Shown: positions 7,739 to 16,867, counted from the first letter of the stretch. The stretch: 64,000 nt of DNA from an uncultured Fidelibacterota bacterium (GCA_913009735.1 CAJVYU010000001.1:1-64000), one strand, 5' to 3'. Translations and numbers: made by a program. The notes: generated from the letters alone by a model not told the origin.

Positions 7739-9982
7739 ATGAATCGTATAATAATCTGCATAATTGGTTTTCTGGCTGTCGTTACTGCCCAAGATTACCT
7801 TTGGCCTACCGATGCCGGAAAGTCATTAAAGTCTAACTTTGGTGAGTTCAGAGATCGTCATTTCCACATGGGGCTGGATATAAAAACACACGGGAAAGAA
7901 GGCGCTTCTGTTTTCGCAGTTGAAGAAGGATACATTTCAAGAATGGTAACAAATTTCAAGGGGTACGGCAAGGCTGTATATGTAACCCATCCTGACGGCA
8001 ATACAAGTGTTTATGCCCATTTACTCCGTTTTAATCCAAAACTCGAAGGATTATTAAAGTACTATCAGAATAAAAACGAATCTTATATTTTGAATCATTA
8101 CTTTAAACCAAATGAAATCAATGTAAAAAGGGGTGAATTAATTGGTTATAGCGGGGATACCGGTTATTCATTTGGGCCCCATTTGCACTTTGAAATTCGG
8201 AATAACCTCGAACAACCTTTAAATCCTCAAGACAATGGGTTTGTCGTTGATGACCGTACCCCTCCGGTAATTGAAGAATTGGCTGTAATTCCTCTGTCGG
8301 AAGAATCTCGGGTTAATGGGAGTATGCTGCCTGTTCAGATTCCATTTTTCAGAAACCGTAAGGGGGGATACGAATTAGCTGATACACTAAATATTTTTGG
8401 CCCAACCGGATTTGCCCTCAAAACAAAAGATAAACGGCAGGGGTTTACAGAAACATATCAGATTAACACCATTGAATTGATTGTAAGCGGTATTAAAGAA
8501 TATTCGTTGAACTACGAGTTTTTAGATTACAGTACTTCCGATAGAGTGCAGCTGGTACGAAATCATAATTTGGAACGTTTGAATCTGGGCTCCTTTCATA
8601 ATTTGTTCAATATGAACAAAGAAATCACATCAGTCGTTCAACCAAAAACTTCTGATGGACATCTTCAATTATCACCGGGGTATCATCCGCTTTTGGTCAA
8701 AGTAACTGATGCAAATGGAAATTTAGCGATAGGAACAGGAATCGTTTTTAATCATCCTCCGATTGATCTTGTTTTGCAAAATGTAAATCAAAAAGGATAT
8801 GATATCATATTTAATATTCAGTCAAAGTCCATCAATATTCCTTTAACACAAGTTACATGTTATTCATTTTCGTCATCGGGTTTTGCTGACAGGCTGATTA
8901 AACCAAAATCGGTCGTTAAACAAGATGGGGGGTTATTAGTCACCATTGACAGTAGAATGATTCGCGACCGCTCTTTACAATTCATCGCTAAAAACAAAAT
9001 GGGTGCTTATTCAACTCCTTTGAATTGGCATCCAAAAAATGTGTTTATTGATTATAACGCTAAGCCGGAAATAGATATTACCCAAGCAGCTGCCGGTATT
9101 ATGATTCAGGTGGAAACGGGTAACCTTGGGACCGCAGAACCGAAGCTGTCCCTCGAGTTCGATAACGAATTAATAAATGTTCCTCTGTTTCAAATTCAGC
9201 CATTTGTATTTCTATCATTACCCATAAAGGTTGAATCGTTTGCAGAAATTAACAGCATCAATACTACTTTAAACATTGGAACTGAATACATATATAAGTA
9301 TGATTTTTCACCCTCACTGGCTGTCCCGGGGGAATCTACCGTCGTATTATCCAAAGATAAAATGTGCTCGCTTCAGTCTTTAAAATCAACTCTTTATTCA
9401 CCGACGCTTTTGTGGATTGAAGCAGTTGAAAATTCAACTTTACCGCCGCACGGGAGCTTTTTATCAAATGTTTATCAGCTCCAACCTTTCAATATTCCCC
9501 TTCAGGATACGGTTAAAATTGGTATTCGGTATAATAATCAAGTTGCTGAAATGGATAAAATCAGTCTTTACTATTATGATCAGAATGACGGTTGGACTTA
9601 CATCTACTCCAAAAATTCAAGAAAGCGCAAAGTGCTAACAGGTGGTTTGCAAAGTTTGGAAGCCGTATGTATTCTGCAAGATGATGTGCCTCCACTGATT
9701 AAATCAACTTTCCCCGCTGATGGTGGGCAATATTATACTGAAGATGTGACCAGGCTCTGGGCAGATGTTAGTGATTTACTGTCCGGCATTGAACCTGCGG
9801 AATCAGAAATGAAAATGATACTGGATGGAAAACGGATGTTATATACTTTTCAACCGATTAAACAAAGAATGTATTATGATTTACTAGATCCACTTGATAG
9901 AGACGATCATACTTTGGAGGTATGGGTAAAAGATCGTACAGGTAATGAAACTGAAAAACGTATTAATTTTAAGATTAAATAA
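7739..9982 (+). CDS. M23-family peptidoglycan metallopeptidase with Ig-like C-terminal region
   Basis: 747 residues with a short signal peptide (residues 1-17, ending VVTAQ). The LytM/M23 domain covers about residues 20-165: HFHMGLDI supplies His43 and Asp47 as zinc ligands, VYAHL and GPHLHFEI (about residues 147-154) supply the remaining histidines, and GYSGDTG is the conserved glycine loop. The remaining 580 residues are beta-rich, Ig-like segments without a recognised catalytic motif; late in the protein a DGGQYYTED / SDLLSGIEP pattern resembles other secreted FCB proteins. It is probably periplasmic and trims peptide cross-links or activates other hydrolases. Its stop overlaps the rhomboid ATG (TAATG), so the two are translationally coupled. 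Confidence 0.85.
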   Translation: MNRIIICIIGFLAVVTAQDYLWPTDAGKSLKSNFGEFRDRHFHMGLDIKTHGKEGASVFAVEEGYISRMVTNFKGYGKAVYVTHPDGNTSVYAHLLRFNPKLEGLLKYYQNKNESYILNHYFKPNEINVKRGELIGYSGDTGYSFGPHLHFEIRNNLEQPLNPQDNGFVVDDRTPPVIEELAVIPLSEESRVNGSMLPVQIPFFRNRKGGYELADTLNIFGPTGFALKTKDKRQGFTETYQINTIELIVSGIKEYSLNYEFLDYSTSDRVQLVRNHNLERLNLGSFHNLFNMNKEITSVVQPKTSDGHLQLSPGYHPLLVKVTDANGNLAIGTGIVFNHPPIDLVLQNVNQKGYDIIFNIQSKSINIPLTQVTCYSFSSSGFADRLIKPKSVVKQDGGLLVTIDSRMIRDRSLQFIAKNKMGAYSTPLNWHPKNVFIDYNAKPEIDITQAAAGIMIQVETGNLGTAEPKLSLEFDNELINVPLFQIQPFVFLSLPIKVESFAEINSINTTLNIGTEYIYKYDFSPSLAVPGESTVVLSKDKMCSLQSLKSTLYSPTLLWIEAVENSTLPPHGSFLSNVYQLQPFNIPLQDTVKIGIRYNNQVAEMDKISLYYYDQNDGWTYIYSKNSRKRKVLTGGLQSLEAVCILQDDVPPLIKSTFPADGGQYYTEDVTRLWADVSDLLSGIEPAESEMKMILDGKRMLYTFQPIKQRMYYDLLDPLDRDDHTLEVWVKDRTGNETEKRINFKIK

Positions 9983-10638
9983 TGTTTTTTCCGTACAAAG
10001 ACGATAACCCCCGCATCCTTGTCCCTGTAGTGAACAATGGTATCATTGCCCTAAATATCTTTGTTTATTTATATCAAATAATATTGACCTCTTCCGGTGG
10101 GGATGCTGATGTACGGTTTATTTATATGTTTGGATTGGTTCCTGCACAGTTTCATATTATTTCTCTGTTCACTTCTATGTTTCTCCATGGAGGCCTTGCC
10201 CATATCCTTGGCAATATGTGGTTCTTATGGATTTTTGGTGATAATATAGAAAGTGCATTGGGACATTTTCGATATGCTGTTTTTTATATTTTATGCGGAT
10301 TGGCAGCCGGTCTTGCACAAGTTATTATTAACACGGATTCATTAATCCCAATGGTTGGAGCCAGCGGCGCCATTGCCGGTGTTTTGGGGGCATATTTAAT
10401 GCGTTATCCCCATGCTCAAGTTCATGTATTTGTATTTATTTTCTTTTTCTTTACAACCATAAAGGTTCCGGCGATCATTGTTCTGGGGATCTGGTTTTTG
10501 CTTCAACTGACAAATGGATTAGGAACATTGAGTCTTGACAGCGCCGGCGGCGTGGCTTGGTTTGCCCATATTGGTGGATTTATTGCCGGTGTAGGATTTA
10601 ATTACATTTTTCAACATATTAAAATAAAAGAGTATTGA
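9982..10638 (+). CDS. Rhomboid-family intramembrane serine protease
   Basis: 218 residues with six hydrophobic segments. The catalytic dyad is visible: Ser128 in GASGAIAG and His196 in AHIGGF. The HGGLAHILGNMWFLWIFGDNIE signature of loop L1/TM2 is split between H-G-G-L-A-H and G-N-M-W-F-L-W-I-F-G-D. This matches the bacterial GlpG-like/rhomboid family that cleaves transmembrane substrates within the bilayer. The start codon overlaps the M23 stop by one base. The coupling to an M23 peptidase suggests control of an envelope protein, but that is inference. Confidence 0.92.
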   Translation: MFFPYKDDNPRILVPVVNNGIIALNIFVYLYQIILTSSGGDADVRFIYMFGLVPAQFHIISLFTSMFLHGGLAHILGNMWFLWIFGDNIESALGHFRYAVFYILCGLAAGLAQVIINTDSLIPMVGASGAIAGVLGAYLMRYPHAQVHVFVFIFFFFTTIKVPAIIVLGIWFLLQLTNGLGTLSLDSAGGVAWFAHIGGFIAGVGFNYIFQHIKIKEY

Positions 10639-10639
10639 T

Positions 10640-11020
10640 ATGAAAAAACTCATCGAACACGCTCAAGAAATGAGGTCTTTTGCCCTCGCTCCTTATTCCG
10701 GATATACAGTTGGCGCTTCGGTGTTAACTGAAGATGGAACCATCGTCGGCGGCTGCAATGTGGAATCCAGCAGTTATAGTTTGACATGCTGCGCCGAACG
10801 GGTGGCTCTTTTCAGGGCAATATCGCAGGGGCACCGCTCTTTTAAAGGCCTTGCTGTTGCAACTGAAAATGGTGGTTCATTGTGCGGTGCGTGCCGACAA
10901 GTAGTGTGGGACTTATGCGGAGACATTCCTATTTTCATCACTGATAAAAACGGAAAAATCGATGAAACAACATCAGCTGAACTTCTTCCTGGCGCATTTG
11001 ACCAATCAATGCTTAAATGA
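10640..11020 (+). CDS. cdd: Cytidine deaminase
   Basis: 126 residues, the usual size of a homotetrameric cytidine deaminase. The zinc site is intact: CAE (in C-C-A-E-R-V-A) with the catalytic Glu, and CGACRQ with the paired cysteines; the substrate motif GCNVESSSYSLT is also present. It converts cytidine or deoxycytidine to uridine or deoxyuridine. It follows the rhomboid gene by 1 base and overlaps udk by 4 bases (ATGA), so cdd-udk-tdk-CNT reads as a pyrimidine-nucleoside salvage operon. Confidence 0.95.
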   Translation: MKKLIEHAQEMRSFALAPYSGYTVGASVLTEDGTIVGGCNVESSSYSLTCCAERVALFRAISQGHRSFKGLAVATENGGSLCGACRQVVWDLCGDIPIFITDKNGKIDETTSAELLPGAFDQSMLK

Positions 11021-11652
11021 AAAATAACGTAATTTTAATCGGTATTGCCGGCGGAACGGGTTCCGGTAAAACATCCATCGCTTTTGAAATACTAAAAGAA
11101 TTTTTGACAGGCGAAGTTGCTGTTATTCAGCTTGATTCATATTATAAAAATTTGGAGCATATTGATATTGAAGAACGTCATAAGCAAAATTTTGATCACC
11201 CCGATGCCATGGATTTCGATTTACTTCTTAAACATTTATCGAAGTTGTTAAATTGGGAAACGGTTCACATTCCCCGTTATGATTTTGAGACTCACACCCG
11301 CAAAGAAGAGGATGAAACGGTAAAACCACATCATGTGATCGTTGTGGAAGGCATTTTGACTTTATGGGATAAACATCTTCGGGATTTAATGGATATTAAA
11401 TTGTATGTTGAGACACCAATGGATATACGTTTTATACGCCGATTAAGCAGGGACATAAAAGAGCGCGGAAGAACAACCCAATCAGTTATGGATCAATATT
11501 TACACACAGTTCGTCCTATGCATGAACAATTTGTAGAACCAACAAAAGTGTTTGCCGACCTCATTATTCCCGAGGGTGGTCATAATGAAGTGGCTATTGA
11601 TCTTATTCGAACAAAAATCAAATCAATATTAGGGACCTTTGCGAAACCTTAA
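11017..11652 (+). CDS. udk: Uridine kinase, C-terminus supplied by a MITE
   Basis: 211 residues. The P-loop GIAGGTGSGKTSIA opens the protein; QLDSYYK, FDHPDAMDFDLL and VVEGILTL are family motifs of uridine/cytidine kinase, which makes UMP and CMP from nucleosides. The start overlaps cdd by 4 bases. The 168-bp element inserted at 11631 supplies the final codons: the last residues LGTFAKP and the TAA stop are read from element sequence, so the native extreme C-terminus has been replaced. Catalytic parts are intact, so the enzyme is probably still active. Confidence 0.93.
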   Translation: MKNNVILIGIAGGTGSGKTSIAFEILKEFLTGEVAVIQLDSYYKNLEHIDIEERHKQNFDHPDAMDFDLLLKHLSKLLNWETVHIPRYDFETHTRKEEDETVKPHHVIVVEGILTLWDKHLRDLMDIKLYVETPMDIRFIRRLSRDIKERGRTTQSVMDQYLHTVRPMHEQFVEPTKVFADLIIPEGGHNEVAIDLIRTKIKSILGTFAKP

Positions 11653-11798
11653 GTGTAAAGAAAAAAGAGTTAAAATCTGTCTGATTAAGGCGGAAAATGC
11701 AATTAATAGCACAGCTATGAATAAGTTTTCCAATCCGCCGGCTGGCGGACGGAATTTTAGACTTTTTAATTTGTGCTTTAGGTTTTGCAAAAGTCTCT
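11631..11798. mobile_element. 168-bp MITE-like element, copy A
   Basis: It aligns, in inverted orientation and without gaps, to 38880-39047 with about 20 differences in 168 by eye. The terminal inverted repeats are AGGGACCTTTGCGAAACCT on the left and the complement of AGAGACTTTTGCAAAACCT on the right. ATT lies directly outside both ends, a likely 3-bp target duplication. Inside are two short hairpins, one around CCGCC/GGCGG and one around an ATAGC/GCTAT-type arm. There is no coding capacity. It lies between udk and tdk and overlaps the last 22 bases of udk. Confidence 0.85.
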
Positions 11799-11820
11799 AT
11801 TAAAAACATAGAAGGCGAAC

Positions 11821-12387
11821 ATGACACTCACACCTCATAATAGTGGCTGGATAGAAGTGATATGCGGACCGATGTTTTGCGGTAAAACCGAAGAACTTAT
11901 CCGCAGATTAAGGCGTGCGCAAATTGCAAAAATGAAAACAGCAATATTTAAACCCAAGATTGATAATCGATACAGTGAAGAACATATTGTCTCTCACAAT
12001 CAAATGAAATTGGTCTCTTTTTTAATTGATGACGCGGAAGAAATTCTCAAAATGGCGAAAGATGCTGAAGTGGTTGGTATTGACGAAGCACAATTTTTTG
12101 GCAATAATCTCGTTTCAGTTTGTCGGGAGTTATCTGCCGCTAATAAGCGTGTCCTTGTCGCCGGGCTTGATAAGGATTTCCGCGCCAAACCTTTTGGTCC
12201 AATGCCGGAAATTATGTGTGAAGCCGATTATTTGGATAAACTTCGTGCAATTTGTGTAAAATGCGGAAATCCGGCCGCTTACACTCAACGGCTCTCAAGC
12301 GATTCCAGTCAGGTCATTATTGGTGAAACGAACCTTTATGAAGCCCGTTGTCGAAACTGCTATGAAGATCCAAAAGAGGAGGAATAA
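11821..12387 (+). CDS. tdk: Thymidine kinase
   Basis: 188 residues, type II (TK1-like) thymidine kinase. The P-loop is GPMFCGKTEELI, VVGIDEAQFF carries the Walker-B Asp-Glu, and the lasso/zinc domain has CVKCGNPA and a later CRNC pair. It phosphorylates thymidine and deoxyuridine. A GAAGG ribosome binding site lies just upstream, between the right end of the MITE (11798) and the ATG. Its TAA overlaps the ATG of the transporter by one base. It belongs to the salvage operon; the MITE now separates it from udk by 168 bases and could affect coupling. Confidence 0.95.
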   Translation: MTLTPHNSGWIEVICGPMFCGKTEELIRRLRRAQIAKMKTAIFKPKIDNRYSEEHIVSHNQMKLVSFLIDDAEEILKMAKDAEVVGIDEAQFFGNNLVSVCRELSAANKRVLVAGLDKDFRAKPFGPMPEIMCEADYLDKLRAICVKCGNPAAYTQRLSSDSSQVIIGETNLYEARCRNCYEDPKEEE

Positions 12388-14021
12388 TGAACTTTATAAG
12401 TATTTTAGGTCTGCTTGCACTTCTTGGTATCGCCTGGATTTTATCATACCATCATAAACAAGTTCGTTTAAGACCTGTTGTCTGGGGACTTTCATTGCAG
12501 TTCCTGTTTGCTCTTATCATTCTTCGTGAAGATTATTGGAGCTATGTAGGAATGGGCATTTTAGGTTTACTGCTGATCACTTACATTCTTCAACATGTAG
12601 ATAACATACGGGGTGGTGGAATAAAATCAACGGTGATTGTCAGTTTGATCAGTCTTGGAGTTGTTTGGGTTTTATCATTGATCCCAGGTTTCATTTCATG
12701 GATATTGTTTGCCTCGTTGGCGTTATTAATTCTTAATGCCTGGAAAAAATTGTACCAGCCGGCACAACGTTATATCAGTGCTTTTTTTGTGATTGCAGGA
12801 GTTGCATATTTAGTTTCACACGGTCTTCATGGACAACTCATTTTTCAATCTTTCAGTGATAAGGTTGCCCGCTTCTTAAATCTGTCTGATTATGGAGCCA
12901 AATTTCTTTTTTCACACCTTGCAGATGAATCATTTTATGGCCCTTGGTCTAACAATTTCCCTAACTTGGGGACCTGGCCTGGTTTTGGTTTCCAGTTTGC
13001 TTTCAAGGTTTTACCAACCATTATTTTCTTTGGCGGATTTATGAGTGTCCTGTACCACCTTGGGATTATGCAGAAAGCTATCGAAGCGATGAGCCGGTTC
13101 ATGCGCTGGACAATTGGAACCAGCGGCGCCGAAACCTTATCCTGCAGCGCCAATATTTTTGTCGGACAAACCGAGGCGCCCTTATTAATAAAACCATTCT
13201 TAAACACAATGACGAAATCAGAGCTTCTGACAGTCATGGTTGGTGGATTTGCCACCATCGCCGGAGGGGTACTGGCCGGGTACATCGCCATGGGGGTTCC
13301 TGCCGGGCATCTTATTGCCGCAAGTGTGATGTCGGCTCCTGCCGCATTGGTAATTGGTAAAATTATTTATCCCGAACTTGAACATTCAGAGACCGCCGGA
13401 GACACTAAAATGCCTGATATTAAAGTCGGCGGGAACGTAATAGAGGCAGCGTCAAACGGTATATCCGACGGGCTGAAGCTGGCCGTTAATGTCGGTGCGA
13501 TGCTTATCGGATTTATTGCTTTAATCGCTGTGGTTGATTCCTTATTAAACTGGGTGGATATGATCATTGACGGAAGACTGCTGGCAGGTAAGTATTATGC
13601 ATACAATGTGACCGGGTTATCTCCCGCAACCGGAGAATACGCCGGATATTTCCCCGGCTCACTCCAAACATTTTTCGGTACAATCCTTCGACCTCTGGCA
13701 TGGCTAATGGGGGTACCGTGGGCACAGGCTGATAAAGTCGGCAACCTGTTAGGAATAAAACTTTCCTTGAACGAGTTTGTCGCTTATGGAACGTTGGGGA
13801 ATTACATTCAAAACAATGTTTTAGACCAGAGAGCAATAATTATTTCTACGTATGCACTGTGCGGATTCGCTAATTTTGCATCAATTGGTATTCAGATTGG
13901 CGGTATTAGCGCACTTGCGCCTAAACGGAAATCAGACTTGGCGAAAGTCGGGCTCAAAGCCATGTTCGGCGGCGCTTTAGCTTCATGGCTGACGGCTACA
14001 ATTGCCGGTATATTAGTCTAA
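12387..14021 (+). CDS. Concentrative nucleoside transporter (NupC/CNT family)
   Basis: 544 residues, longer than E. coli NupC because of extra N-terminal membrane segments and a central cytoplasmic insert. Recognisable CNT parts are the gate region GWVAETLSCSANIFVGQTEAPLL-like segment (here S-G-A-E-T-L-S-C-S-A-N-I-F-V-G-Q-T-E-A-P), the MTKSELLTVMVGGFATIAGGVL helix, and the late GFANFASIGIQIGG segment. It imports nucleosides with Na+ or H+ symport across the inner membrane and supplies substrate for Cdd, Udk and Tdk encoded just upstream. The start overlaps the tdk stop. It is the last gene of the salvage operon. Confidence 0.93.
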   Translation: MNFISILGLLALLGIAWILSYHHKQVRLRPVVWGLSLQFLFALIILREDYWSYVGMGILGLLLITYILQHVDNIRGGGIKSTVIVSLISLGVVWVLSLIPGFISWILFASLALLILNAWKKLYQPAQRYISAFFVIAGVAYLVSHGLHGQLIFQSFSDKVARFLNLSDYGAKFLFSHLADESFYGPWSNNFPNLGTWPGFGFQFAFKVLPTIIFFGGFMSVLYHLGIMQKAIEAMSRFMRWTIGTSGAETLSCSANIFVGQTEAPLLIKPFLNTMTKSELLTVMVGGFATIAGGVLAGYIAMGVPAGHLIAASVMSAPAALVIGKIIYPELEHSETAGDTKMPDIKVGGNVIEAASNGISDGLKLAVNVGAMLIGFIALIAVVDSLLNWVDMIIDGRLLAGKYYAYNVTGLSPATGEYAGYFPGSLQTFFGTILRPLAWLMGVPWAQADKVGNLLGIKLSLNEFVAYGTLGNYIQNNVLDQRAIIISTYALCGFANFASIGIQIGGISALAPKRKSDLAKVGLKAMFGGALASWLTATIAGILV

Positions 14022-14089
14022 CGAATGAATCTTTATTCAAAATAATACATATTCTTTAATAATGAATATACATTATGCCAATTGGAAAA

Positions 14090-14107
14090 TAAGATCAATT
14101 GGTCTTA
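14090..14107. promoter_or_regulatory. Palindrome upstream of the OFOR operon
   Basis: An 18-base near-perfect palindrome (TAAGATCAATTGGTCTTA, one G-T pair) lies 27 bases before the ATG at 14135. A second CCAATTGG palindrome is at 14078-14085, so the two CAATTG cores are 17 bases apart. Candidate operator or leader hairpin; no regulator can be assigned. Confidence 0.4.
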
Positions 14108-14134
14108 TATTATCCTTTGAAAGGAAGCTATCAT

Positions 14135-14422
14135 ATGGCGAAAGTTAGGGGATATATAACCATTGATATTGAAAAATGTAAAGGGTGTGAACTTTGTATT
14201 TCAGAATGTCCTCAGCTCTCTCTGAGATTGAGTTCTCAAATTAATCAATCAGGTTATCAATTTGCTGTATTGGCAGAAGATACTTGTACCGGTTGTATAA
14301 ATTGTGCTTTGGTCTGCCCTGAGGCTATTATTACTGTATTTAGGGAAAATAAAAAATTGGCTTATAATAGAACACCTTCTCTTAAAAAACCTGAAAAAAT
14401 AGTTCGTGATCCAATCAGTTAG
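14135..14422 (+). CDS. 2-oxoacid:ferredoxin oxidoreductase, ferredoxin-like (delta) subunit
   Basis: A 95-residue protein with two 4Fe-4S motifs, CKGCELCISECP and CTGCINCALVCP. It passes electrons from the TPP subunit to ferredoxin. The chosen ATG at 14135 has AAAGGA upstream and begins MAKVRGYITIDIEKCKGC as in the family; the ATG-less extension back to 14099 lacks a binding site. It is the first gene of a compact operon (delta-alpha-beta-gamma, 12-base and overlapping junctions). Confidence 0.9.
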   Translation: MAKVRGYITIDIEKCKGCELCISECPQLSLRLSSQINQSGYQFAVLAEDTCTGCINCALVCPEAIITVFRENKKLAYNRTPSLKKPEKIVRDPIS

Positions 14423-14434
14423 GCTATTATAATT

Positions 14435-15511
14435 ATGAAAAGACTTATGAAAGGAAACGAAGCACTGGCTGAAGCAGCCATTCGCGCCGGTATCAAAGGG
14501 TATTTCGGTTATCCCATCACTCCTCAATCAGAATTATTGGAATATATGTCCGTCCACTTAAAGAACCGGGGCGGTGTTTTTATCCAGGCGGAAAGTGAAC
14601 TGGCTGCCATCAATATGGTTTATGGGGCTGCCGGATGCGGTGTCCGCGTCATGACCAGCACCAGCTCTCCCGGGTTTAGTTTGATGCAAGAGGGAATATC
14701 ATACATTGCCTGCGCTGAGTTACCGTGTTTACTGGTTAATGTTGTCCGCGGAGGACCGGGGCTTGGCACTATTCAACCGTCCCAGGGGGATTATTTTCAA
14801 GCGGTGAAAGGCGGTGGTCATGGCGATTACAAGATGATTGTATTAGCCCCGAACAGCGTTCAGGAAATGGCTGATCATGTATATTTAGGTGCGGATCTGG
14901 CTGATATCTACAGAATTCCCGTAACCATTCTTGCCGATGGCGCATTGGGGCAAATGATGGAACCAATTGAATTTCCGGAATATGATATTGAAAAACATAC
15001 GATTGATCATTCGGCTTGGGCTACCCGCGGGCGCATCAACGGAAAACGACACGTCATTACTTCTTTGTATATGAAACCTGAAGAAATGGAGGAAATCAAC
15101 AAAGGACTTCAGAAAAAATATAGAGATATTGAAGAAAAAGAAATACGGTTTGAATCCATTCAAACAAAAGATGCCGATATAATTATTGTTGCCTTTGGAT
15201 TGGTTTCCCGGATTGCCCATAAAACTATTGAATTAGCACGGGAGGAAGGAATTAAAGTCGGGCTGTTTAGGCCCATTACATTATTCCCGTTCCCCAGTCG
15301 TCAACTCCAGGCACTCTCAAAAAAGACTGATTTGATACTAACGGTCGAAATGAATTCAGGTCAGATGCTGGAAGATGTAAAGCTCGCAGTGAATGGACAA
15401 ACACCTGTTGCGTTTTATGGTCGTATGGGAGGTGTTATACCTCAACCGGAAGAAATCCTTAAAGTATTAAAAGAAAAACAAAATCAATTATCTTTAAGAA
15501 AGAAAGTGTAA
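14435..15511 (+). CDS. vorB: 2-oxoacid:ferredoxin oxidoreductase alpha subunit (VorB-like)
   Basis: 358 residues. The pyrimidine-binding domain begins KGNEALAEAAIRAG, with the GYPITPQSELLEYM motif and the conserved TSTSSPGFSLMQEG loop. A C-terminal domain II carries the glycine-rich FGLVSRIA segment. Closest by recall to VorB, the 2-oxoisovalerate (branched-chain) ferredoxin oxidoreductase alpha subunit, but 2-oxoglutarate enzymes (KorA) share these motifs. Presence of Ptb and Buk downstream favours branched-chain or short-chain acyl-CoA products. Its TAA overlaps the beta-subunit ATG by one base. Confidence 0.9.
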   Translation: MKRLMKGNEALAEAAIRAGIKGYFGYPITPQSELLEYMSVHLKNRGGVFIQAESELAAINMVYGAAGCGVRVMTSTSSPGFSLMQEGISYIACAELPCLLVNVVRGGPGLGTIQPSQGDYFQAVKGGGHGDYKMIVLAPNSVQEMADHVYLGADLADIYRIPVTILADGALGQMMEPIEFPEYDIEKHTIDHSAWATRGRINGKRHVITSLYMKPEEMEEINKGLQKKYRDIEEKEIRFESIQTKDADIIIVAFGLVSRIAHKTIELAREEGIKVGLFRPITLFPFPSRQLQALSKKTDLILTVEMNSGQMLEDVKLAVNGQTPVAFYGRMGGVIPQPEEILKVLKEKQNQLSLRKKV

Positions 15512-16302
15512 TGAAAGATTTTACAGAAGGAATTCAATGTGATTATTTAGACACAATGGACATGGTTTGGGAGCGTCCACCTACGCTGTTAGATACACCA
15601 ATGCACTATTGCCCGGGGTGTAGTCATTCCGTTGTACACAGACTCCTTTTGGAAGTCATTCAAGAACTTGATATTCAGGATAAAACCATCGGTGTTGCCC
15701 CCGTGGGTTGTTCTGTATTTGCCTATAATTATATGGATATTGATATGCAGCAAGCCGCTCACGGACGAGCCACGGCGGTTGCTACCGGTATAAAACGGGT
15801 ACTTCCCGATCGAATTGTTTTTACATACCAGGGGGATGGCGATTTAGCCGCTATAGGGACAGCGGAGACTATTCATACCGTCAATCGCGGCGAAAATATC
15901 GTTATCATTTTTATAAACAATGGAATTTACGGAATGACCGGTGGTCAAATGGCCCCGACAACTCTTGAAGGGTCTGTTACTTCCACAACCTCCGAAGGAA
16001 GAAATATATCCCTCCATGGTTTTCCCATTAAAATTGCCGATATGATCGCATTATTACCTGGTGCATATTACGTTACCCGGCAATCCGTAACCTCTGCCAA
16101 AGCAGTACGTAAAACAAAAAAAGCACTACAAAAAGCTTTTACAAATCAAATTGAAAATAAAGGCGGAGTTAGTTTTGTAGAAGTTGTCAGCAATTGTCCG
16201 TCGGGATGGAAAATGACGCCTCTTGCTTCCAATGAATGGATTGACGAAACAATCATAAAATATTACCCGCTTGGAGACATTAAGGTCCCGGAAAAAGGTT
16301 AA
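15511..16302 (+). CDS. 2-oxoacid:ferredoxin oxidoreductase beta subunit (TPP-binding)
   Basis: 263 residues. The thiamine-pyrophosphate motif GDGDLAAIG...NN is present (GDGDLAAIGTAETIH, then NNGIYGMTGGQ). YCPGCSHSVVHRLL supplies two cysteines and VGCSVFAYNY a further one; these plus a late NCPSGW are the usual 4Fe-4S ligands near TPP. This is the catalytic subunit that decarboxylates the 2-oxoacid. The N-terminal 30 residues before YCPGC extend slightly beyond typical Kor/Vor proteins. It is coupled to both neighbours (1-base overlap upstream, ATG of the gamma subunit 1 base after its stop). Confidence 0.92.
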   Translation: MKDFTEGIQCDYLDTMDMVWERPPTLLDTPMHYCPGCSHSVVHRLLLEVIQELDIQDKTIGVAPVGCSVFAYNYMDIDMQQAAHGRATAVATGIKRVLPDRIVFTYQGDGDLAAIGTAETIHTVNRGENIVIIFINNGIYGMTGGQMAPTTLEGSVTSTTSEGRNISLHGFPIKIADMIALLPGAYYVTRQSVTSAKAVRKTKKALQKAFTNQIENKGGVSFVEVVSNCPSGWKMTPLASNEWIDETIIKYYPLGDIKVPEKG

Positions 16303-16303
16303 T

Positions 16304-16855
16304 ATGAAAAGGGAAACTCTCATAGCAGGTTTTGGCGGACAAGGTGTTTTATCCATGGGGATGACATTAGCTTATGCCGGCATGATTGAAGGGAAAAATG
16401 TTTCTTGGATGCCAAGCTATGGTCCGGAGATACGCGGAGGCACAGCCAACTGCACTATTATTATTTCTGATGAAAAAATCAGTTCACCTATTATTAATGT
16501 GTTTGATTCAATTATCATTTTGAACCAACCCTCAATGGACAAATTTGAATCAGCTGTTAAAACGAATGGTCAAATTTTATACGAAGCAAACAATGTTATC
16601 AATCCGCCTACACGCGATGATGTGAATATTATAAGCATTCCGGCAAACAAAGAAGCTCTTAAAATGGGACAAAAAAAAGTGATGAACATGATTGTCCTCG
16701 GTGCATATTTAGGACTGAATCCTGTGTTGAAACCTGAATCAATCATGGAAGGAATTAAAAAAGTTTTACCCGAAAGGCATCATAACCTTTTACCCGTTAA
16801 TAAGAAAGCTCTTGAATTCGGATTATCTTTAATTCATTCAAAATCACTTTCATAA
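16304..16855 (+). CDS. 2-oxoacid:ferredoxin oxidoreductase gamma subunit
   Basis: 183 residues. GFGGQGVLSMGMTLAYAG is the conserved glycine-rich start of the gamma (CoA-binding-side) domain, and SWMPSYGPEIRGGTANC is the family signature. I start it at the ATG at 16304 (AAGG upstream), not the upstream in-frame ATG at 16271 that runs inside the beta subunit. With the preceding three genes it makes the complete four-subunit OFOR. It is followed after 12 bases by the half-ferritin gene. Confidence 0.92.
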   Translation: MKRETLIAGFGGQGVLSMGMTLAYAGMIEGKNVSWMPSYGPEIRGGTANCTIIISDEKISSPIINVFDSIIILNQPSMDKFESAVKTNGQILYEANNVINPPTRDDVNIISIPANKEALKMGQKKVMNMIVLGAYLGLNPVLKPESIMEGIKKVLPERHHNLLPVNKKALEFGLSLIHSKSLS

Positions 16856-16867
16856 AAGGCAATAAGG

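Noticed and set aside
12935-13836. Antisense ORFs of 66-118 codons inside the nucleoside transporter
   Set aside because: They lie opposite intact CNT motifs and show no independent homology.
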